From the NCBI RefSeq assembly GCF_900167435.1, contig NZ_FUWS01000010.1, forward strand, positions 1 through 64,000: a DNA stretch of 64,000 bases. Reading direction: 5' to 3'. Positions 52,650 through 62,169 of the stretch are shown one piece after another. The position numbers and the translations under genes are program-made. The notes under the pieces are model-generated. The model had not been told where the DNA came from and made no database searches. It saw only the letters and a program-made list of their open reading frames with translations. How positions within the stretch are numbered: position 1 is the stretch's first letter; the number at the start of each line of letters is the position of its first letter. This DNA is from Marinactinospora thermotolerans DSM 45154 (GTDB taxonomy: Bacteria > Actinomycetota > Actinomycetes > Streptosporangiales > Streptosporangiaceae).

Positions 52650-52919
52650 GGGGCGTCCTTCCTAGAGTTCTGCTTCGGCCGCCGGGGTGAGGGTACGGTA
52701 CGCGGCCGGCACGTCCTGCTCCAACGAGCAAGAGCCCCGACACGTTCCCCCGTCCCCCATGGAATTCCATGGTCCTGGGCGGTCCTTCCCTGGTAGGAGA
52801 GCCCCATCCGGGCCGCGCGGTCGGCACGGCGTCCCCAGACCGGGACATCGTCCCTGGTCCCAGCCTATTCGGCCGGCGCAAGTGTGTCCGCCGTCCAAAG
52901 TCGCGGGCCCGGGGCCGCC

Positions 52920-53984
52920 TCACCCGCCGGTCTCCCCCTCGGGGTCGTCGAACAGCGCCGCGGCCCCGAACGCGGCATCGGGCGGCGGGGTGAGCCCCAT
53001 GTGCGCCCACGCCTCGGGGGTCGCGACCCGCCCCCTGGGCGTGCGGGCGATGAACCCCGACCGGACCAGGAAGGGCTCGGCGACGACCTCGACCGTCTCG
53101 GGCTCCTCCCCCACCGACACGGCGAGGGTGGACAGCCCCACCGGCCCACCGCGGAACCGGCGCAACAGGGCGTGCAGCACCGCCCGGTCCAGGCGGTCCA
53201 GCCCTTCCTCGTCCACCTCGTAGAGGCTGAGCGCGGCACGGGCGACCTCCAGGGTCAACCGGCCGTCCCCGCGCACCTCGGCGTAGTCGCGCACCCGGCG
53301 CAGCAGCCGGTTGGCGATCCGGGGTGTGCCACGGGAGCGGCGGGCGATCTCGACCGCGGCGTCCTCCTCCAGCGGCGCGCCGAGGAGTCCGGCCGAGCGG
53401 TCGATGATCCGCCGCAGTTCCTCGGGGCGGTAGAAGTCCATGTGCGCGACGAAGCCGAACCGGTCCCTCAGCGGAGCCGGCAGCAGCCCGGCCCGGGTGG
53501 TGGCGCCCACCAGGGTGAACGGCGCGATGTCGAGCGGGATGGCCGTCGCCCCGGGCCCCTTGCCGACGATGACGTCGACCCGGTAGTCCTCCATCGCGAC
53601 GTAGAGCATCTCCTCCGCCGGCCGGGCCATCCGGTGGATCTCGTCGAGGAAGAGCACCTCGCCCTCCTGCAACGTCGACAGCACCGCCGCCAGGTCCCCC
53701 GAACGCTCGATGGCCGGCCCCGACGTGATGCGCAGCGGGGCGCCGAGCTCGGCGGCGATGATCATCGCCAACGTCGTCTTGCCCAGGCCGGGCGGCCCCG
53801 ACATCAGGATGTGATCGGGGGCCCGGCCGCGGCGCTGGGCGCTGCGCAGCACCAGGGAGAGCTGTTCGCGGACGCGCTCTTGTCCGACGAAGTCCTCCAG
53901 CCTGCGGGGGCGCAGCGCCCCCTCGATCGCGCGTTCGTCCAGGTCGGCCTCTGGGGACACCACGTCCCGTTCGTGCTCGGCCAT
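52920..53984 (-). CDS. ruvB: Holliday junction branch-migration ATPase RuvB
   Basis: Hexameric AAA+ motor of the RuvAB complex. The 354-residue protein has Walker [12 protein letters not shown] (about 66-76), Walker [10 protein letters not shown] (about 115-123), sensor [17 protein letters not shown] (about 164-180) with the arginine finger, and the C-terminal winged-helix domain. Start ATG 53984 follows AGGAGGT. Member of the ruvC-ruvA-ruvB-yajC-apt-rel block. Confidence 0.97.
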   Translation of the reverse strand: MAEHERDVVSPEADLDERAIEGALRPRRLEDFVGQERVREQLSLVLRSAQRRGRAPDHILMSGPPGLGKTTLAMIIAAELGAPLRITSGPAIERSGDLAAVLSTLQEGEVLFLDEIHRMARPAEEMLYVAMEDYRVDVIVGKGPGATAIPLDIAPFTLVGATTRAGLLPAPLRDRFGFVAHMDFYRPEELRRIIDRSAGLLGAPLEEDAAVEIARRSRGTPRIANRLLRRVRDYAEVRGDGRLTLEVARAALSLYEVDEEGLDRLDRAVLHALLRRFRGGPVGLSTLAVSVGEEPETVEVVAEPFLVRSGFIARTPRGRVATPEAWAHMGLTPPPDAAFGAAALFDDPEGETGG

Positions 53985-54033
53985 GCGCCGGCACCTCCTT
54001 CGCTGTGTCGTCGTGTCCGGCGGACGGCGGACC

Positions 54034-54642
54034 TCAGGCGCGGCTCAGCCTGCGCAGCGCGGCGCGCAACAGCACGGTGACGTCGGTCTCGTCTCCCGCC
54101 TCGGCCGCCACCGCGTCCGCCGCGGACTCGGCGTCCTTGGCCGGCCACCCCAGGTTGACCAGCCCGGAGACCACCTGTGGGCGCCAGGAGACGGGGGACG
54201 CCGGGGCCGCCAGACCGTCGAAGGGACCGGAGACGTCCCGGGGCGCGCCCAGTTTGTCCTTCAGCTCCAGCACGATGCGCTGGGCTCCCTTCTTCCCGAT
54301 CCCCGGCACCTGGGTGAGCGCCCCGGTGTCCTCGGCGGCGACTGCGCGGCGCAGCGCGTCGGGGGTGTGCACGGCGAGCATGGCCAGGGCGAGACGCGGC
54401 CCCACGCCGCTGGCCGTCTGCACCCGCTCGAAGACGTCGCGCTCGTCGTCGTCGGCGAAACCGTAGAGGGTGAGCGACTCCTCGCGGACCACCAGCGAGG
54501 TGGCGACGGTGGCGGGTTCTCCCACCTGGAGGCGGGCGAGCGTGGCGGGCGTGCACTGCACGGTCATGCCGACGCCCCCGACCTCGATCACGGCGGTGGT
54601 GCCGGTGCGGCCGGCCACGCGGCCGCTCAGGAACGCGATCAC
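54034..54642 (-). CDS. ruvA: Holliday junction DNA-binding protein RuvA
   Basis: Binds four-way junctions as a tetramer and loads RuvB. The 202-residue protein has the N-terminal OB fold ([12 protein letters not shown]), helix-hairpin-helix region ([12 protein letters not shown] and [13 protein letters not shown], about 76-125) and a flexible linker to the C-terminal RuvB-binding domain (about 150-202). Start GTG 54642; 49 bases before ruvB. Confidence 0.96.
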   Translation of the reverse strand: MIAFLSGRVAGRTGTTAVIEVGGVGMTVQCTPATLARLQVGEPATVATSLVVREESLTLYGFADDDERDVFERVQTASGVGPRLALAMLAVHTPDALRRAVAAEDTGALTQVPGIGKKGAQRIVLELKDKLGAPRDVSGPFDGLAAPASPVSWRPQVVSGLVNLGWPAKDAESAADAVAAEAGDETDVTVLLRAALRRLSRA

Positions 54643-54674
54643 GGGTTACCTTCCTTGGACTGGGACGGGGGCCG

Positions 54675-55223
54675 TCAGCGCTCGTTGGCCCACCGCACCG
54701 ACTCGACCTTACGCGCGAACTCCTGCTGGGCCCGGGCGACGCGCGCCTGCGCGCCACCGCGCCAGATGTGGCAGATGGCGAGCGCGACCGCGTCGGCGGC
54801 GTCCGCGGGACGAGGAGGTCCCTCCAGCCGCAGTAGTCGCGCCACCATGGTGCCGACCTGCGCCTTGTCGGCGCGACCGCTTCCGGTGATGGCGGCCTTG
54901 ACCTCGCTGGGGGTGTGCAAGACGACGGGCAGGCCGCGGCGGGCGGCGCACACGACGGCGACCGCGCCGGCCTGGGCGGTGCCGATGACCGTGCTGACGT
55001 TGTGCTGGGCGAACACCCGCTCGACGGCGACCGCCTCGGGACGGTGCTCGTCGAGCCAGCGCTCGATCCCCTGTTCGACCCCGAGGAGCCGTTGGGGGAG
55101 ATCATCGTCGGCGGGGGTGCGGATCACCCCCGCGGCGACGAAGGTCAAGGGGCGGCCGATGGAACCGTCGACCACGCCGACACCGCATCGGGTCAGCCCG
55201 GGGTCGACCCCCAGCACTCGCAC
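54675..55223 (-). CDS. ruvC: Holliday junction resolvase RuvC
   Basis: Cuts Holliday junctions symmetrically. The 182-residue RNase H-fold nuclease shows the catalytic acids at D7 in [13 protein letters not shown], in [11 protein letters not shown] (E68 region), and in the C-terminal [12 protein letters not shown] (about 139-150). The start is GTG 55223. It is the first gene of the ruvCAB block, behind a hairpin-rich spacer. Confidence 0.96.
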   Translation of the reverse strand: MRVLGVDPGLTRCGVGVVDGSIGRPLTFVAAGVIRTPADDDLPQRLLGVEQGIERWLDEHRPEAVAVERVFAQHNVSTVIGTAQAGAVAVVCAARRGLPVVLHTPSEVKAAITGSGRADKAQVGTMVARLLRLEGPPRPADAADAVALAICHIWRGGAQARVARAQQEFARKVESVRWANER

Positions 55224-55406
55224 CTGTGTTCCCCCGTTCCGGCCCGGTCGTCGAACGTCCGTTCGCAGAGCCTACCGCCGGAGGGGGACGGACGCGCGCC
55301 GCCGCCCGGAGGAACGGGCCTGGGGCCCCGGGATCCGGAAGCCGCCGTCCCGAGCGGAGGACGCGACCGACCGCGTTCCCGCACCTCCACGTCCACCGGC
55401 TCCCGG

Positions 55407-55434
55407 GAGGGGGCGAGACGTCCCTCGCCCCCTC
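55407..55434. terminator. Hairpin downstream of yebC (distal)
   Basis: A perfect 11-bp stem (55407-55417 with 55424-55434, GAGGGGGCGAG arms) with a 6-nt loop. No T tract. Possibly a back-up terminator. Confidence 0.4.
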
Positions 55435-55490
55435 ACCGCGTCGGCGTGCCGGACCTCGCGGTCCCCGGTGGTGAGGCTCCGGCGGGAACA

Positions 55491-55527
55491 CGGAAGGCCG
55501 GCACCTCCCGAGGCCACCGGCCTTCCG
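55491..55527. terminator. Hairpin downstream of yebC (middle)
   Basis: A perfect 11-bp stem (55491-55501 with 55517-55527, CGGAAGGCCGG arms) with a 15-nt loop, 38 bases beyond the main terminator. Possible second terminator. Confidence 0.4.
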
Positions 55528-55564
55528 CGGGGGTCGGGACGCAGGCTCGACTCCCCTGCCACGC

Positions 55565-55596
55565 AAAACGCCCGGCTGGGGTCTTCCAGCCGGGCG
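55565..55596 (-). terminator. Intrinsic terminator of yebC with T tract
   Basis: On the minus strand an 11-bp perfect stem (55569-55579 with 55586-55596, CGCCCGGCTGG arms), a 6-nt loop and TTTT follow the yebC stop by 30 bases. It is a classic Rho-independent terminator ending the pdxT-yebC transcript. Confidence 0.85.
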
Positions 55597-55626
55597 CCCC
55601 GGGCTCCGAGGGACGGGAAAGGACCG

Positions 55627-56376
55627 TCAGCCGATCTTCTCCATGATCTCGTCGGGGATGTCGGCGTTGGTGAAGACGTTCTGTACGTCGTCGGAGTCCT
55701 CCAGCGCGTCGACGATGCGCAGCACCTTCTTGGCGTTCTCCTCGTCGAGCGGGACCTCCATGCTGGGCAGGAAGTTGGTCTCGGCGGACTCGTAGTCGAT
55801 GCCGGCCTCCTGAAGCGCCGCGCGGACGGCGACCAGGTCGGTCGCCTCGCAGACGACCTCGAAGGCCTCACCGAGATCGTTGACGTCCTCGGCGCCCGCG
55901 TCGGCGACCGCGAGCATCACGTCGTCCTCGCTGGTGCCCTCCTTGGGCACGATCACGACGCCTTTGCGGTTGAAGAGGTAGGAGACCGAACCGGCGTCGG
56001 CCATGGACCCGCCGTTGCGGGTGACGGCCACACGCACCTCCGAGGCTGCGCGGTTGCGGTTGTCGGTCAGGCACTCCACCAGCAGCGCGACGCCTCCGGG
56101 GGCGTACCCCTCGTACATGATGGTCTGCCAGTCGGCGCCACCGGCCTCCTCACCGGCGCCGCGCTTGCGCGCGCGCTCGATGTTGTCCAGCGGGACGGAG
56201 TTCTTGCGCGCCTTCTGGATGGCGTCGTACAGGGTCGGGTTGCCGTCTGGGTCCCCGCCACCTGTGCGCGCGGCCACCTCGACGTTCTTGATCAGCTTGG
56301 CGAAGAGCTTGCCCCGCTTCGCGTCGATGACGGCTTTCTTGTGCTTGGTGGTGGCCCACTTGGAGTGGCCGCTCAT
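55627..56376 (-). CDS. yebC: YebC/PmpR-family protein
   Basis: A 249-residue YebC/TACO1-family protein: [15 protein letters not shown] at the N-terminus, [23 protein letters not shown], and the central [22 protein letters not shown] signature. Family members are annotated as transcription regulators; several act on the ribosome to relieve proline stalling. It often lies next to ruvC. The start overlaps the pdxT stop by four bases (ATGA). Confidence 0.95.
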   Translation of the reverse strand: MSGHSKWATTKHKKAVIDAKRGKLFAKLIKNVEVAARTGGGDPDGNPTLYDAIQKARKNSVPLDNIERARKRGAGEEAGGADWQTIMYEGYAPGGVALLVECLTDNRNRAASEVRVAVTRNGGSMADAGSVSYLFNRKGVVIVPKEGTSEDDVMLAVADAGAEDVNDLGEAFEVVCEATDLVAVRAALQEAGIDYESAETNFLPSMEVPLDEENAKKVLRIVDALEDSDDVQNVFTNADIPDEIMEKIG

Positions 56377-56981
56377 GCCTGTCCTTTCACCATTTCGACG
56401 AAGAGTCGGTGGATCCGCGCGTCCCCGGTGAGTTCGGGATGGAACGAGGTGGCCAGCAGGCCCCCCTGACGTACCGCGACGATCCTACCGGCCCGTTCCC
56501 CGTACGCGATGTGCGCGAGTTCCTGGACCTGCGCGCCGACAGACTCGACCCAGGGGGCGCGGATGAAGATCGCCTCCACCGGCTCGCCCTCGACCCCGTG
56601 GACGTCGACGTGCGCTTCGAAGGACTCGGTCTGACGCCCGAAGGCGTTACGGCGGACGGTCATGTCGATCCCGCCGACCGTCTGCTGCCCCTCGATACCG
56701 TCGAGGATACGGTCGGCCAGCATGATCATGCCCGCACAGGTTCCGAAGGCGGGCAGCCCTTCGCGTACCAGTTTGCGAAGCGGCTCCATGAGCTCGTAGC
56801 GCACGGCGAGCTTGGACATCGTGGTCGACTCGCCTCCGGGGATGACGATCCCCTGGATGTCGTCGAGCTGTTCGGGACGCAGGACCCGCGTGGTCCGCAC
56901 CCCGAGGGTGTCGAGCACGCGCTGATGCTCGGCGACATCGCCCTGGAGGGCGAGCACACCGATGGTGGGAGTGGCGGGCAA
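56373..56981 (-). CDS. pdxT: Pyridoxal 5'-phosphate synthase glutaminase subunit
   Basis: Supplies ammonia from glutamine to PdxS for PLP synthesis. The 202-residue class I glutaminase has IPGGESTTM (about 47-55), the catalytic cysteine in [10 protein letters not shown] (about 78-87) and the His-Glu pair in TSFHPELT (about 173-180). The start is TTG 56981 with GAGG upstream. It lies 366 bases after pdxS, an unusually wide gap for this pair. Confidence 0.95.
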   Translation of the reverse strand: MPATPTIGVLALQGDVAEHQRVLDTLGVRTTRVLRPEQLDDIQGIVIPGGESTTMSKLAVRYELMEPLRKLVREGLPAFGTCAGMIMLADRILDGIEGQQTVGGIDMTVRRNAFGRQTESFEAHVDVHGVEGEPVEAIFIRAPWVESVGAQVQELAHIAYGERAGRIVAVRQGGLLATSFHPELTGDARIHRLFVEMVKGQA

Positions 56982-57347
56982 GGGACGACCTCACTTGACT
57001 GCTGGAGGGTTCACGGGCGGGAGCCCCGACCACGAGAACGCCACGGCCGGCGTCCGTCTTCCCCTCGCGGGAAGACGGCGCCGCTCGTCGCCTCCCCAGG
57101 GTAGGGGCTCCGGTCTGCGGCGACGGCGGCCGCGCAGGGGGCGACCCCGGGCAACGGCCGGGAGGCGAAGACGACGGCGCGCGGCCGGGAGACGAAGACG
57201 ACGGCGCGCGGCCGGCGGGACACCCGAGGTCGCCCGCTGAAACAGGGCGCGCCGGCCGGCGAGGGTCCGGCGCGGCCGACGCCGCCCGGCCGGACCACGC
57301 CGTCATGGGCCGGGCTCGCGCCCGGCCCGCTGTGGGGATCCGGAGGA
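56982..57347. other. Gap between pdxS and pdxT with a short tandem repeat
   Basis: 366 bases without a convincing gene. Two copies of a 27-base unit (about 57166-57219, CGAAGACGACGGCGCGCGGC) stand in tandem. In most relatives pdxS and pdxT are closer. A separate pdxT promoter may lie here; I cannot point to it. Confidence 0.5.
57166..57219. repeat. Two-copy 27-bp tandem repeat
   Basis: The sequence beginning CGAAGACGACGGCG at 57166 repeats at 57193 with few differences. It lies in the pdxS-pdxT gap and has no known role. Confidence 0.6.
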
Positions 57348-58367
57348 CTACCAGCCGCGCCCGGCGTAACGCTGGGAGTCGCTGAGCTCGTCCAGGTTGA
57401 TGCCGACCATGGCCTCGCCCAGGCCGCGCGAGACCTTGGCGATGACCGACGGGTCGTCGTAGTGCAGCGTCGCCTGCACGATCGCGTCGGCCCGCTTGGC
57501 CGGGTCGCCGGACTTGAAGATGCCCGATCCGACGAAGACGCTCTCCGCGCCGAGCTGGCGCATCAGCGCGGCGTCGGCCGGGGTGGCGACGCCACCGGCG
57601 GAGAACAGCGGGACGGGCAGCTTCCCCAGGCGCGCGACCTCCTTGACGATCTCGTAGGGGGCGCGCAGCTCCTTTGCTGCGCCGAACAGCTCGGCCTCGT
57701 CGAGGGTGCCCAGACGCTTGATCTCGGAGCTGATCGAGCGCATGTGCCGGGTGGCCTCGACGACGTTGCCGGTACCGGCCTCGCCCTTGGAGCGGATCAT
57801 GGCCGCGCCCTCGGCGATACGGCGCAGCGCCTCGCCGAGGTTGGTCGCGCCGCAGACGAAGGGAACCGTGAACGCCCACTTGTCGATGTGGTAGGCCTCG
57901 TCGGCGGGGGTGAGGACCTCGGACTCGTCGATGAAGTCGACGCCGAGGTACTCCAGGACCTGGGCTTCGACGAAGTGGCCGATGCGGACCTTGGCCATGA
58001 CCGGGATGGAGACGGCGTCCTTGATGCCCTCGATCATGTCGGGGTCGGACATCCGGGCGACCCCGCCGTCCTTGCGGATGTCGGCGGGGACCCGCTCCAG
58101 CGCCATGACCGCGACGGCACCCGCGTCCTCAGCGATCTTCGCCTGCTCGGGCGTGACCACGTCCATGATCACGCCGTTCTTGAGCTGCTCGGCCATGCCC
58201 CGCTTGACACGGGTGGTGCCGACCGTGCTCTGGGTCGGGTTTTCAGCGTTGTTGACCACGGTGGCGGACTCCAAGTTCTGGGCGGACACGGGTGGTGGCC
58301 CGTGCGCGGAGGATCGGTCGGGTGACGCCGTAGCCTGGTCGGCCGTTCCGGCGCCTCCGATGACCAT
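57348..58367 (-). CDS. pdxS: Pyridoxal 5'-phosphate synthase lyase subunit
   Basis: Builds PLP from ribose 5-phosphate, glyceraldehyde 3-phosphate and ammonia. The 339-residue TIM-barrel protein has [14 protein letters not shown]-type start (here [20 protein letters not shown]), [13 protein letters not shown] with a catalytic lysine, and [20 protein letters not shown]. The first 45 residues are a variable extension. Start ATG 58367 has GGAGG seven bases upstream. An inverted repeat at 58391-58423, just before it, looks like an operator. Confidence 0.95.
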   Translation of the reverse strand: MVIGGAGTADQATASPDRSSAHGPPPVSAQNLESATVVNNAENPTQSTVGTTRVKRGMAEQLKNGVIMDVVTPEQAKIAEDAGAVAVMALERVPADIRKDGGVARMSDPDMIEGIKDAVSIPVMAKVRIGHFVEAQVLEYLGVDFIDESEVLTPADEAYHIDKWAFTVPFVCGATNLGEALRRIAEGAAMIRSKGEAGTGNVVEATRHMRSISSEIKRLGTLDEAELFGAAKELRAPYEIVKEVARLGKLPVPLFSAGGVATPADAALMRQLGAESVFVGSGIFKSGDPAKRADAIVQATLHYDDPSVIAKVSRGLGEAMVGINLDELSDSQRYAGRGW

Positions 58368-58390
58368 GGTAGAACCTCCACCACTGCCCC

Positions 58391-58423
58391 TTTTCAGGAC
58401 ATATCGGAGTTGGCGCCTGAAAA
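58391..58423 (-). promoter_or_regulatory. Inverted repeat upstream of pdxS, probable operator
   Basis: TTTTCAGG (58391-58398) and its exact complement CCTGAAAA (58416-58423) are separated by 17 bases, 24-56 bases before the pdxS start codon. The spacer equals a -35/-10 distance and contains ATAT-like sequence. AT-rich arms in a GC-rich setting suggest a regulator site. No regulator gene is adjacent. Confidence 0.5.
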
Positions 58424-58453
58424 GCCCTTCCAGTTTGTCCCTGGCCGTAGCGG

Positions 58454-59080
58454 TCACCCCCAAGGAGGGAACACCGGGGGCTCGTCATCCATTTCGAAGA
58501 AGTCCGGCATGGGCGCCCGTCCCGCCAGGCGCAGCACCCGCACCAACCGGCTCGAACGGGCCTCGCGGGTCGCGGCGACGGCGTCGTTGTAGAACCTCCG
58601 GGCGATGTGCACCCGCTTGGCCGCCGACTCGACCTCGGCCAGGAGCTCGGCCGGCGGCGCCTCCCCCGATGTCCCCGCCGGGACGATCGGCCCCGCGGTC
58701 ACGCCCCCGCCGCCCTGGGCGGCCGCGTCCGACATCCCCCCGGCGAAACCGGGCTCCTCGACCACCGCGCGCAGCGCCCGCGACAGGTTGCTCTCGGCGA
58801 GCTCGCGCCGGCCCTGCTCCTCGGCGCGGCGCGCCTGGCCCGCCGCGTCGGCCAGCAGCACGCTGGACGCGGGTTCGAGTTCGCTGGCCGACGCCAGTTC
58901 CAACACCACGGCGCTGCGCCGCAGCAGGGCCGCGTCCAGTGCGGCGTGCGCGGTCTCGACCCGGGTGTGCAGCCGGTCCAGCCGGGTCGCCCGCCAGGAG
59001 ATGTAGAACGAGAAGAGCACCACCAGCGCGAAGAGCGCGATGAGGGGGGTCAGCCAGTCGGAGAGCACGCCCGGGATCAC
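58454..59080 (-). CDS. LemA-like single-pass membrane protein
   Basis: A 208-residue protein with one N-terminal membrane helix (about 10-29) and a helical cytoplasmic or extracytoplasmic part. [28 protein letters not shown] and [15 protein letters not shown] (each read as LemA-type helices around 37-60 and 155-170) resemble LemA proteins. The function is unknown. Start GTG 59080 overlaps the pimA stop (GTGA), so it is co-translated with the inositol mannoside genes. The LemA link is my inference from pattern. Confidence 0.7.
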   Translation of the reverse strand: MIPGVLSDWLTPLIALFALVVLFSFYISWRATRLDRLHTRVETAHAALDAALLRRSAVVLELASASELEPASSVLLADAAGQARRAEEQGRRELAESNLSRALRAVVEEPGFAGGMSDAAAQGGGGVTAGPIVPAGTSGEAPPAELLAEVESAAKRVHIARRFYNDAVAATREARSSRLVRVLRLAGRAPMPDFFEMDDEPPVFPPWG

Positions 59081-60225
59081 TCCCCCTCACCGTGGGCGGC
59101 CGGCACCGCGCCCGTGGCCGCGACCCCGGCCAGGACCGTCTCATAGACCCCGACCACGTCACCGGCCACCGAAGCCCAGTCATAGGCGCGGACCGCGGCG
59201 CGCGCGGCCCCCGACAGCGCGACGCGCCGTTCGGGGTCGTCCAGCAGGGACTCCACGGCGCGGACGAGGTCCATCGGGTCGCCCACGGCGAACAGCTCCC
59301 CCGCGGCACCCTCGCGCAGCACGCTGCGGAAGGCGGGGATGTCGCTGGCGACGATCGGCGCCCCCGCCGACATCGCTTCGGTGAGCACGATGCCGAAGCT
59401 CTCGCCACCGAGGTTGGGCGCGCAGAAGACGTCCACGGAGTGGTAGGCGCGGATCTTGTCGGCCTCGTCGACGCGGCCGAGCAGCACCACCCGGTCGCGC
59501 AGCTCCGCGGAGACGCGCTCGCGGACCTCCGCCGCGTCTCCCGGCCCGGCGACGAGCAGACGCAGCCCCGGCCGGCGGCGCCCCAGGGTCTCGAACGCCT
59601 CCAGGAGTACCGGCAGCCCCTTGCGGGGTTCGTCCATGCGCCCGAGGAAGCCGATGGCGCCGCCATCTCCCGGCCAGCCCTCCAGCGGCCTGGCGTTCTC
59701 GTAGCGTCGCACCGCCACCCCGTTGGGGATCAGGACGGCGTCGCCTCCCAGGTGTTCCACCAGGGTCTTGCGGGCCGCCTCCGACACCGCGATGCGTCCG
59801 TTGATCTTCTCCAGCGCCGTGCGCAGCGCGGCGGCCGACACCGCCATCGCCCGCGAACGCGGATTGGAGGTGTGGAAGGTCGCCACGATCGGCCCGTCGG
59901 CGACCCAACAGGCCAGCAGGGACAGGCTCGGCGCGGCCGGCTCGTGGACGTGCAGGACGTCGAAGCCGCCCTCGTGGATCCAGCGCCGCACCCGCGCCGC
60001 CGCGCGGAACCCGAACGCCAGACGCGCCACCGACCCGTTGTAGGGCACGGGGATGGCCCGGCCGGCCGGGACGATGTGGGCCGGAAGCTCGGTCTCGGAG
60101 TCGCAGGGGGTCAGCACCGACACCTCGTGGCCCAGGTCCATGAGCGCCTCGGCGAGGTCGCCGACGTGCTGCTGCACTCCGCCCGGAACGTCCCAGGTGT
60201 AGGGGCAGACCAGTCCGATGCGCAC
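59077..60225 (-). CDS. pimA: Phosphatidylinositol alpha-mannosyltransferase (PimA-like)
   Basis: Transfers mannose from GDP-mannose to phosphatidylinositol at the inner membrane face, starting PIM synthesis. The 382-residue GT4 enzyme opens MRIGLVCPYTWDVPGGVQQH, contains IPVPYNGSVARLAFG, the GT-B core with ATFHTSNPRSR, IPNGVAVRRYENA, FLGRMDEPRKGLPVLLEAF and the donor-site motif ESFGIVLTEAMSAG. Start GTG 60225 has GGAGGTGA overlapping the patA stop region. Confidence 0.93.
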   Translation of the reverse strand: MRIGLVCPYTWDVPGGVQQHVGDLAEALMDLGHEVSVLTPCDSETELPAHIVPAGRAIPVPYNGSVARLAFGFRAAARVRRWIHEGGFDVLHVHEPAAPSLSLLACWVADGPIVATFHTSNPRSRAMAVSAAALRTALEKINGRIAVSEAARKTLVEHLGGDAVLIPNGVAVRRYENARPLEGWPGDGGAIGFLGRMDEPRKGLPVLLEAFETLGRRRPGLRLLVAGPGDAAEVRERVSAELRDRVVLLGRVDEADKIRAYHSVDVFCAPNLGGESFGIVLTEAMSAGAPIVASDIPAFRSVLREGAAGELFAVGDPMDLVRAVESLLDDPERRVALSGAARAAVRAYDWASVAGDVVGVYETVLAGVAATGAVPAAHGEGE

Positions 60226-60228
60226 CGG

Positions 60229-61143
60229 TCACCTCCCCCGGGGCGGAGGGCCGGTGGTCTCGAAGTCCGCGACGAAGACGCGCTGCAACATGTGCCAGTC
60301 CTCGGGGTGCTCGGCGATCCCGGTCTCGAAGACCCGGGCGAGTTCCTGTGTCATGCTCTTGATCTTCGCGGCCCTGTCCCCTTCGTCCGGTATTGGGATC
60401 TCCTCGTGCACCCGGATACCCCAGTAGGGACCGTCGAACCACAGTGTGACGGGCATCAAGGCCGCCCCCGTGCGCTCGGCGAGTGCCGCGGGGCCCGCCG
60501 GCAGGCGGGCCGGTTCCCCGAAGAGGGACACCTCGATCCCGCCCGAGGTCAGGTCGCGGTCGGCGAGGAGGCAGACCAGCCCCCCCGAACGCAACCGGCG
60601 CGCGAGCGTGCCGACCGTCCCCGCCCCCGTCCCTGTGAGCGGCAGCACCTCCATCCCCAGACGTTCCCGGAACTCCACGAACCGCTCGAAGAGCCGTTCG
60701 GGGCGCAACCGCTCGGCCACCGTCGTCAGCGGTGTGCCCCGCAACGTCATCCAGGCACCGGCGTGGTCCCAGTTCCCCATGTGCGGCAGCGCCGCGACCA
60801 CACCGCGTCCCGACGCCAGATGGGCCTGGAGCGCCTCGATGCCCTCGCAACGGGCGCGTTCCAGGATCTGGCGGGAGGACATCGCCGGCATCCGAAACGT
60901 CTCGTACCAGTAGCGCAGGTAGGAGCGCATCCCGGCGCGTGACAGCGCGCGCAGCTGTTCCTCGGGGGCGTCGGGGCCGATGACCCGGCGCAGGTTGGCT
61001 TCGAGCCGGCGGACACCGTCACCCCGGCTCCGCCAGGCCTGGTCGGCGATGGCGGTGAAGACCGCGCGCCCCAGCGGTTCGGGGACCCTGCGGACCAGGG
61101 ACCAGCCGAGCGAATAGGCCGCGACGGCCAGTCGTTCTCCCAT
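60229..61143 (-). CDS. patA: Phosphatidylinositol mannoside acyltransferase (PatA-like)
   Basis: Acylates the mannose of PIM1/PIM2. The 304-residue protein belongs to the LpxL/HtrB-like acyltransferases: catalytic H-x4-D-type motif in ALPHMGNWDHAGAWM (about 117-131), then LTGTGAGTVGTLARRLRSGG and LLADRDLTSGGIEVSLFGEPA. Start ATG 61143. It lies 47 bases after pgsA and three bases before pimA, the conserved order pgsA-patA-pimA. Confidence 0.9.
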   Translation of the reverse strand: MGERLAVAAYSLGWSLVRRVPEPLGRAVFTAIADQAWRSRGDGVRRLEANLRRVIGPDAPEEQLRALSRAGMRSYLRYWYETFRMPAMSSRQILERARCEGIEALQAHLASGRGVVAALPHMGNWDHAGAWMTLRGTPLTTVAERLRPERLFERFVEFRERLGMEVLPLTGTGAGTVGTLARRLRSGGLVCLLADRDLTSGGIEVSLFGEPARLPAGPAALAERTGAALMPVTLWFDGPYWGIRVHEEIPIPDEGDRAAKIKSMTQELARVFETGIAEHPEDWHMLQRVFVADFETTGPPPRGR

Positions 61144-61190
61144 GCCTCTCCTTCACCGTGGTGCCACACCGACCCCGCGGCCGGGCGCCT

Positions 61191-61814
61191 TCAGGAGTTG
61201 CCGGCGCGCTGCCTGGGCTCCGCCAGCCGGTTGCGGGTCTCGATCAGCCGCTGGATGATCGTCAGCGTGCTGAGGAAGGCGAGCAGCCACAGTCCACCGG
61301 CCAGCACGTAGGGGACGCCCAGGCCTCCCAGGCCGATGGAGACCAACCCGATGATCAGCCGCTCGGTCCGCTCGGCCAGTCCCACGTCGCAGTTGGCCCC
61401 CAGCCCCTCGGCCCGGGCCTTGATGTAGGACACCCCGAAGCCGCTGACCAGGCAGAAGAGCGCGGCCCAGGCGAGGATCCGGTCGTCCCCGTCCCCCATG
61501 AACCACAGCAGCAGGCCCGAGAAGATCGCGGCGTCGGAGAGCCGGTCCAGCGTGGAGTCGAGGAAGGCCCCCCAGCGGCTGGTGCTGCCCGTCGCGCGGG
61601 CGACCGCGCCGTCGAGCATGTCGAACAGGACGAAGACCGTGATGACCACGGTGCCGACGTAAAGCTGCCCGCGTGGATAGAAGAAGAGGGCGCTCACGAC
61701 GACGCCGGCCGTTCCCACGAACGTGACCATGTTCGGGGTGACGCCGAACCTCGCGAGTGCCCGGCCCAGGGGGAGCAGTACTCGCGCGAGCACGGGACGC
61801 AGGTTCTTCAGCAT
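61191..61814 (-). CDS. pgsA: Phosphatidylinositol phosphate synthase
   Basis: Joins CDP-diacylglycerol and inositol 1-phosphate, the first step to phosphatidylinositol in actinobacteria. The 207-residue membrane protein has the CDP-alcohol phosphotransferase motif DMLDGAVARATGSTSRWGAF followed by LDSTLD (about 66-91), i.e. D-x2-DG-x2-AR-x8-G-x3-D-x3-D, and five to six helices. Start ATG 61814; a longer frame to 62141 is a low-complexity shadow. It heads the pgsA-patA-pimA-lemA-like block. Confidence 0.93.
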   Translation of the reverse strand: MLKNLRPVLARVLLPLGRALARFGVTPNMVTFVGTAGVVVSALFFYPRGQLYVGTVVITVFVLFDMLDGAVARATGSTSRWGAFLDSTLDRLSDAAIFSGLLLWFMGDGDDRILAWAALFCLVSGFGVSYIKARAEGLGANCDVGLAERTERLIIGLVSIGLGGLGVPYVLAGGLWLLAFLSTLTIIQRLIETRNRLAEPRQRAGNS

Positions 61815-62169
61815 GGCTTCTTCTGATCGTAGGAGGCGCGCAGCGCGCCGTGGACGGAGCATCCCGCGGGAGCGCCGGATCCAAAGGACGCGGTCCGCGG
61901 AAGGGACGGGGAGGAGGCGGAGGACAGGGTGGTCGTCACCGGAGCCTCCGGGGAGGAACGAGGGACGCGCGGCGGGACCGACGACCGGCGACGGTCGCGC
62001 GCCCCACGGCGGTGGACGCCGGCCACCGGCACCCGCCCCGGGCGGGCGGAGGCGAGGAGGGGCACGGCGAGCGCGTCGGCCCCGTGGTCGGGCACGCCGC
62101 GCGGAGACCGCGGTCGCCGTCGAGGACCGGCGCGGGACCACTCATCGCTTGCCTCCGGGCTCGGGCTCG
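61815..62169. other. Gap between the HIT gene and pgsA
   Basis: 355 GC-rich bases. A minus-strand frame from 62145 to 61936 (69 codons) is low complexity and lacks a ribosome site, so I do not call it. The pgsA promoter is expected here but not evident. Confidence 0.45.

Larger units (their letters stand above)
55224..55626. other. Hairpin-rich gap between ruvC and yebC
   Basis: 403 bases without coding character. Three perfect 11-bp inverted repeats stand in a row: 55407-55434, 55491-55527 and 55565-55596. The last has a T tract and is the yebC terminator. The ruvC promoter must lie toward 55224-55400 but is not clear. Confidence 0.6.

Noticed and set aside
58391-58423. PdxR (MocR) binding site before pdxS
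   Set aside because: The repeat is real but does not resemble the described PdxR motif, so I report it only as an unassigned operator.
61936-62145. 69-codon gene between HIT and pgsA
   Set aside because: Low-complexity Pro/Arg/Ser product, weak start, no conserved place; most likely chance.
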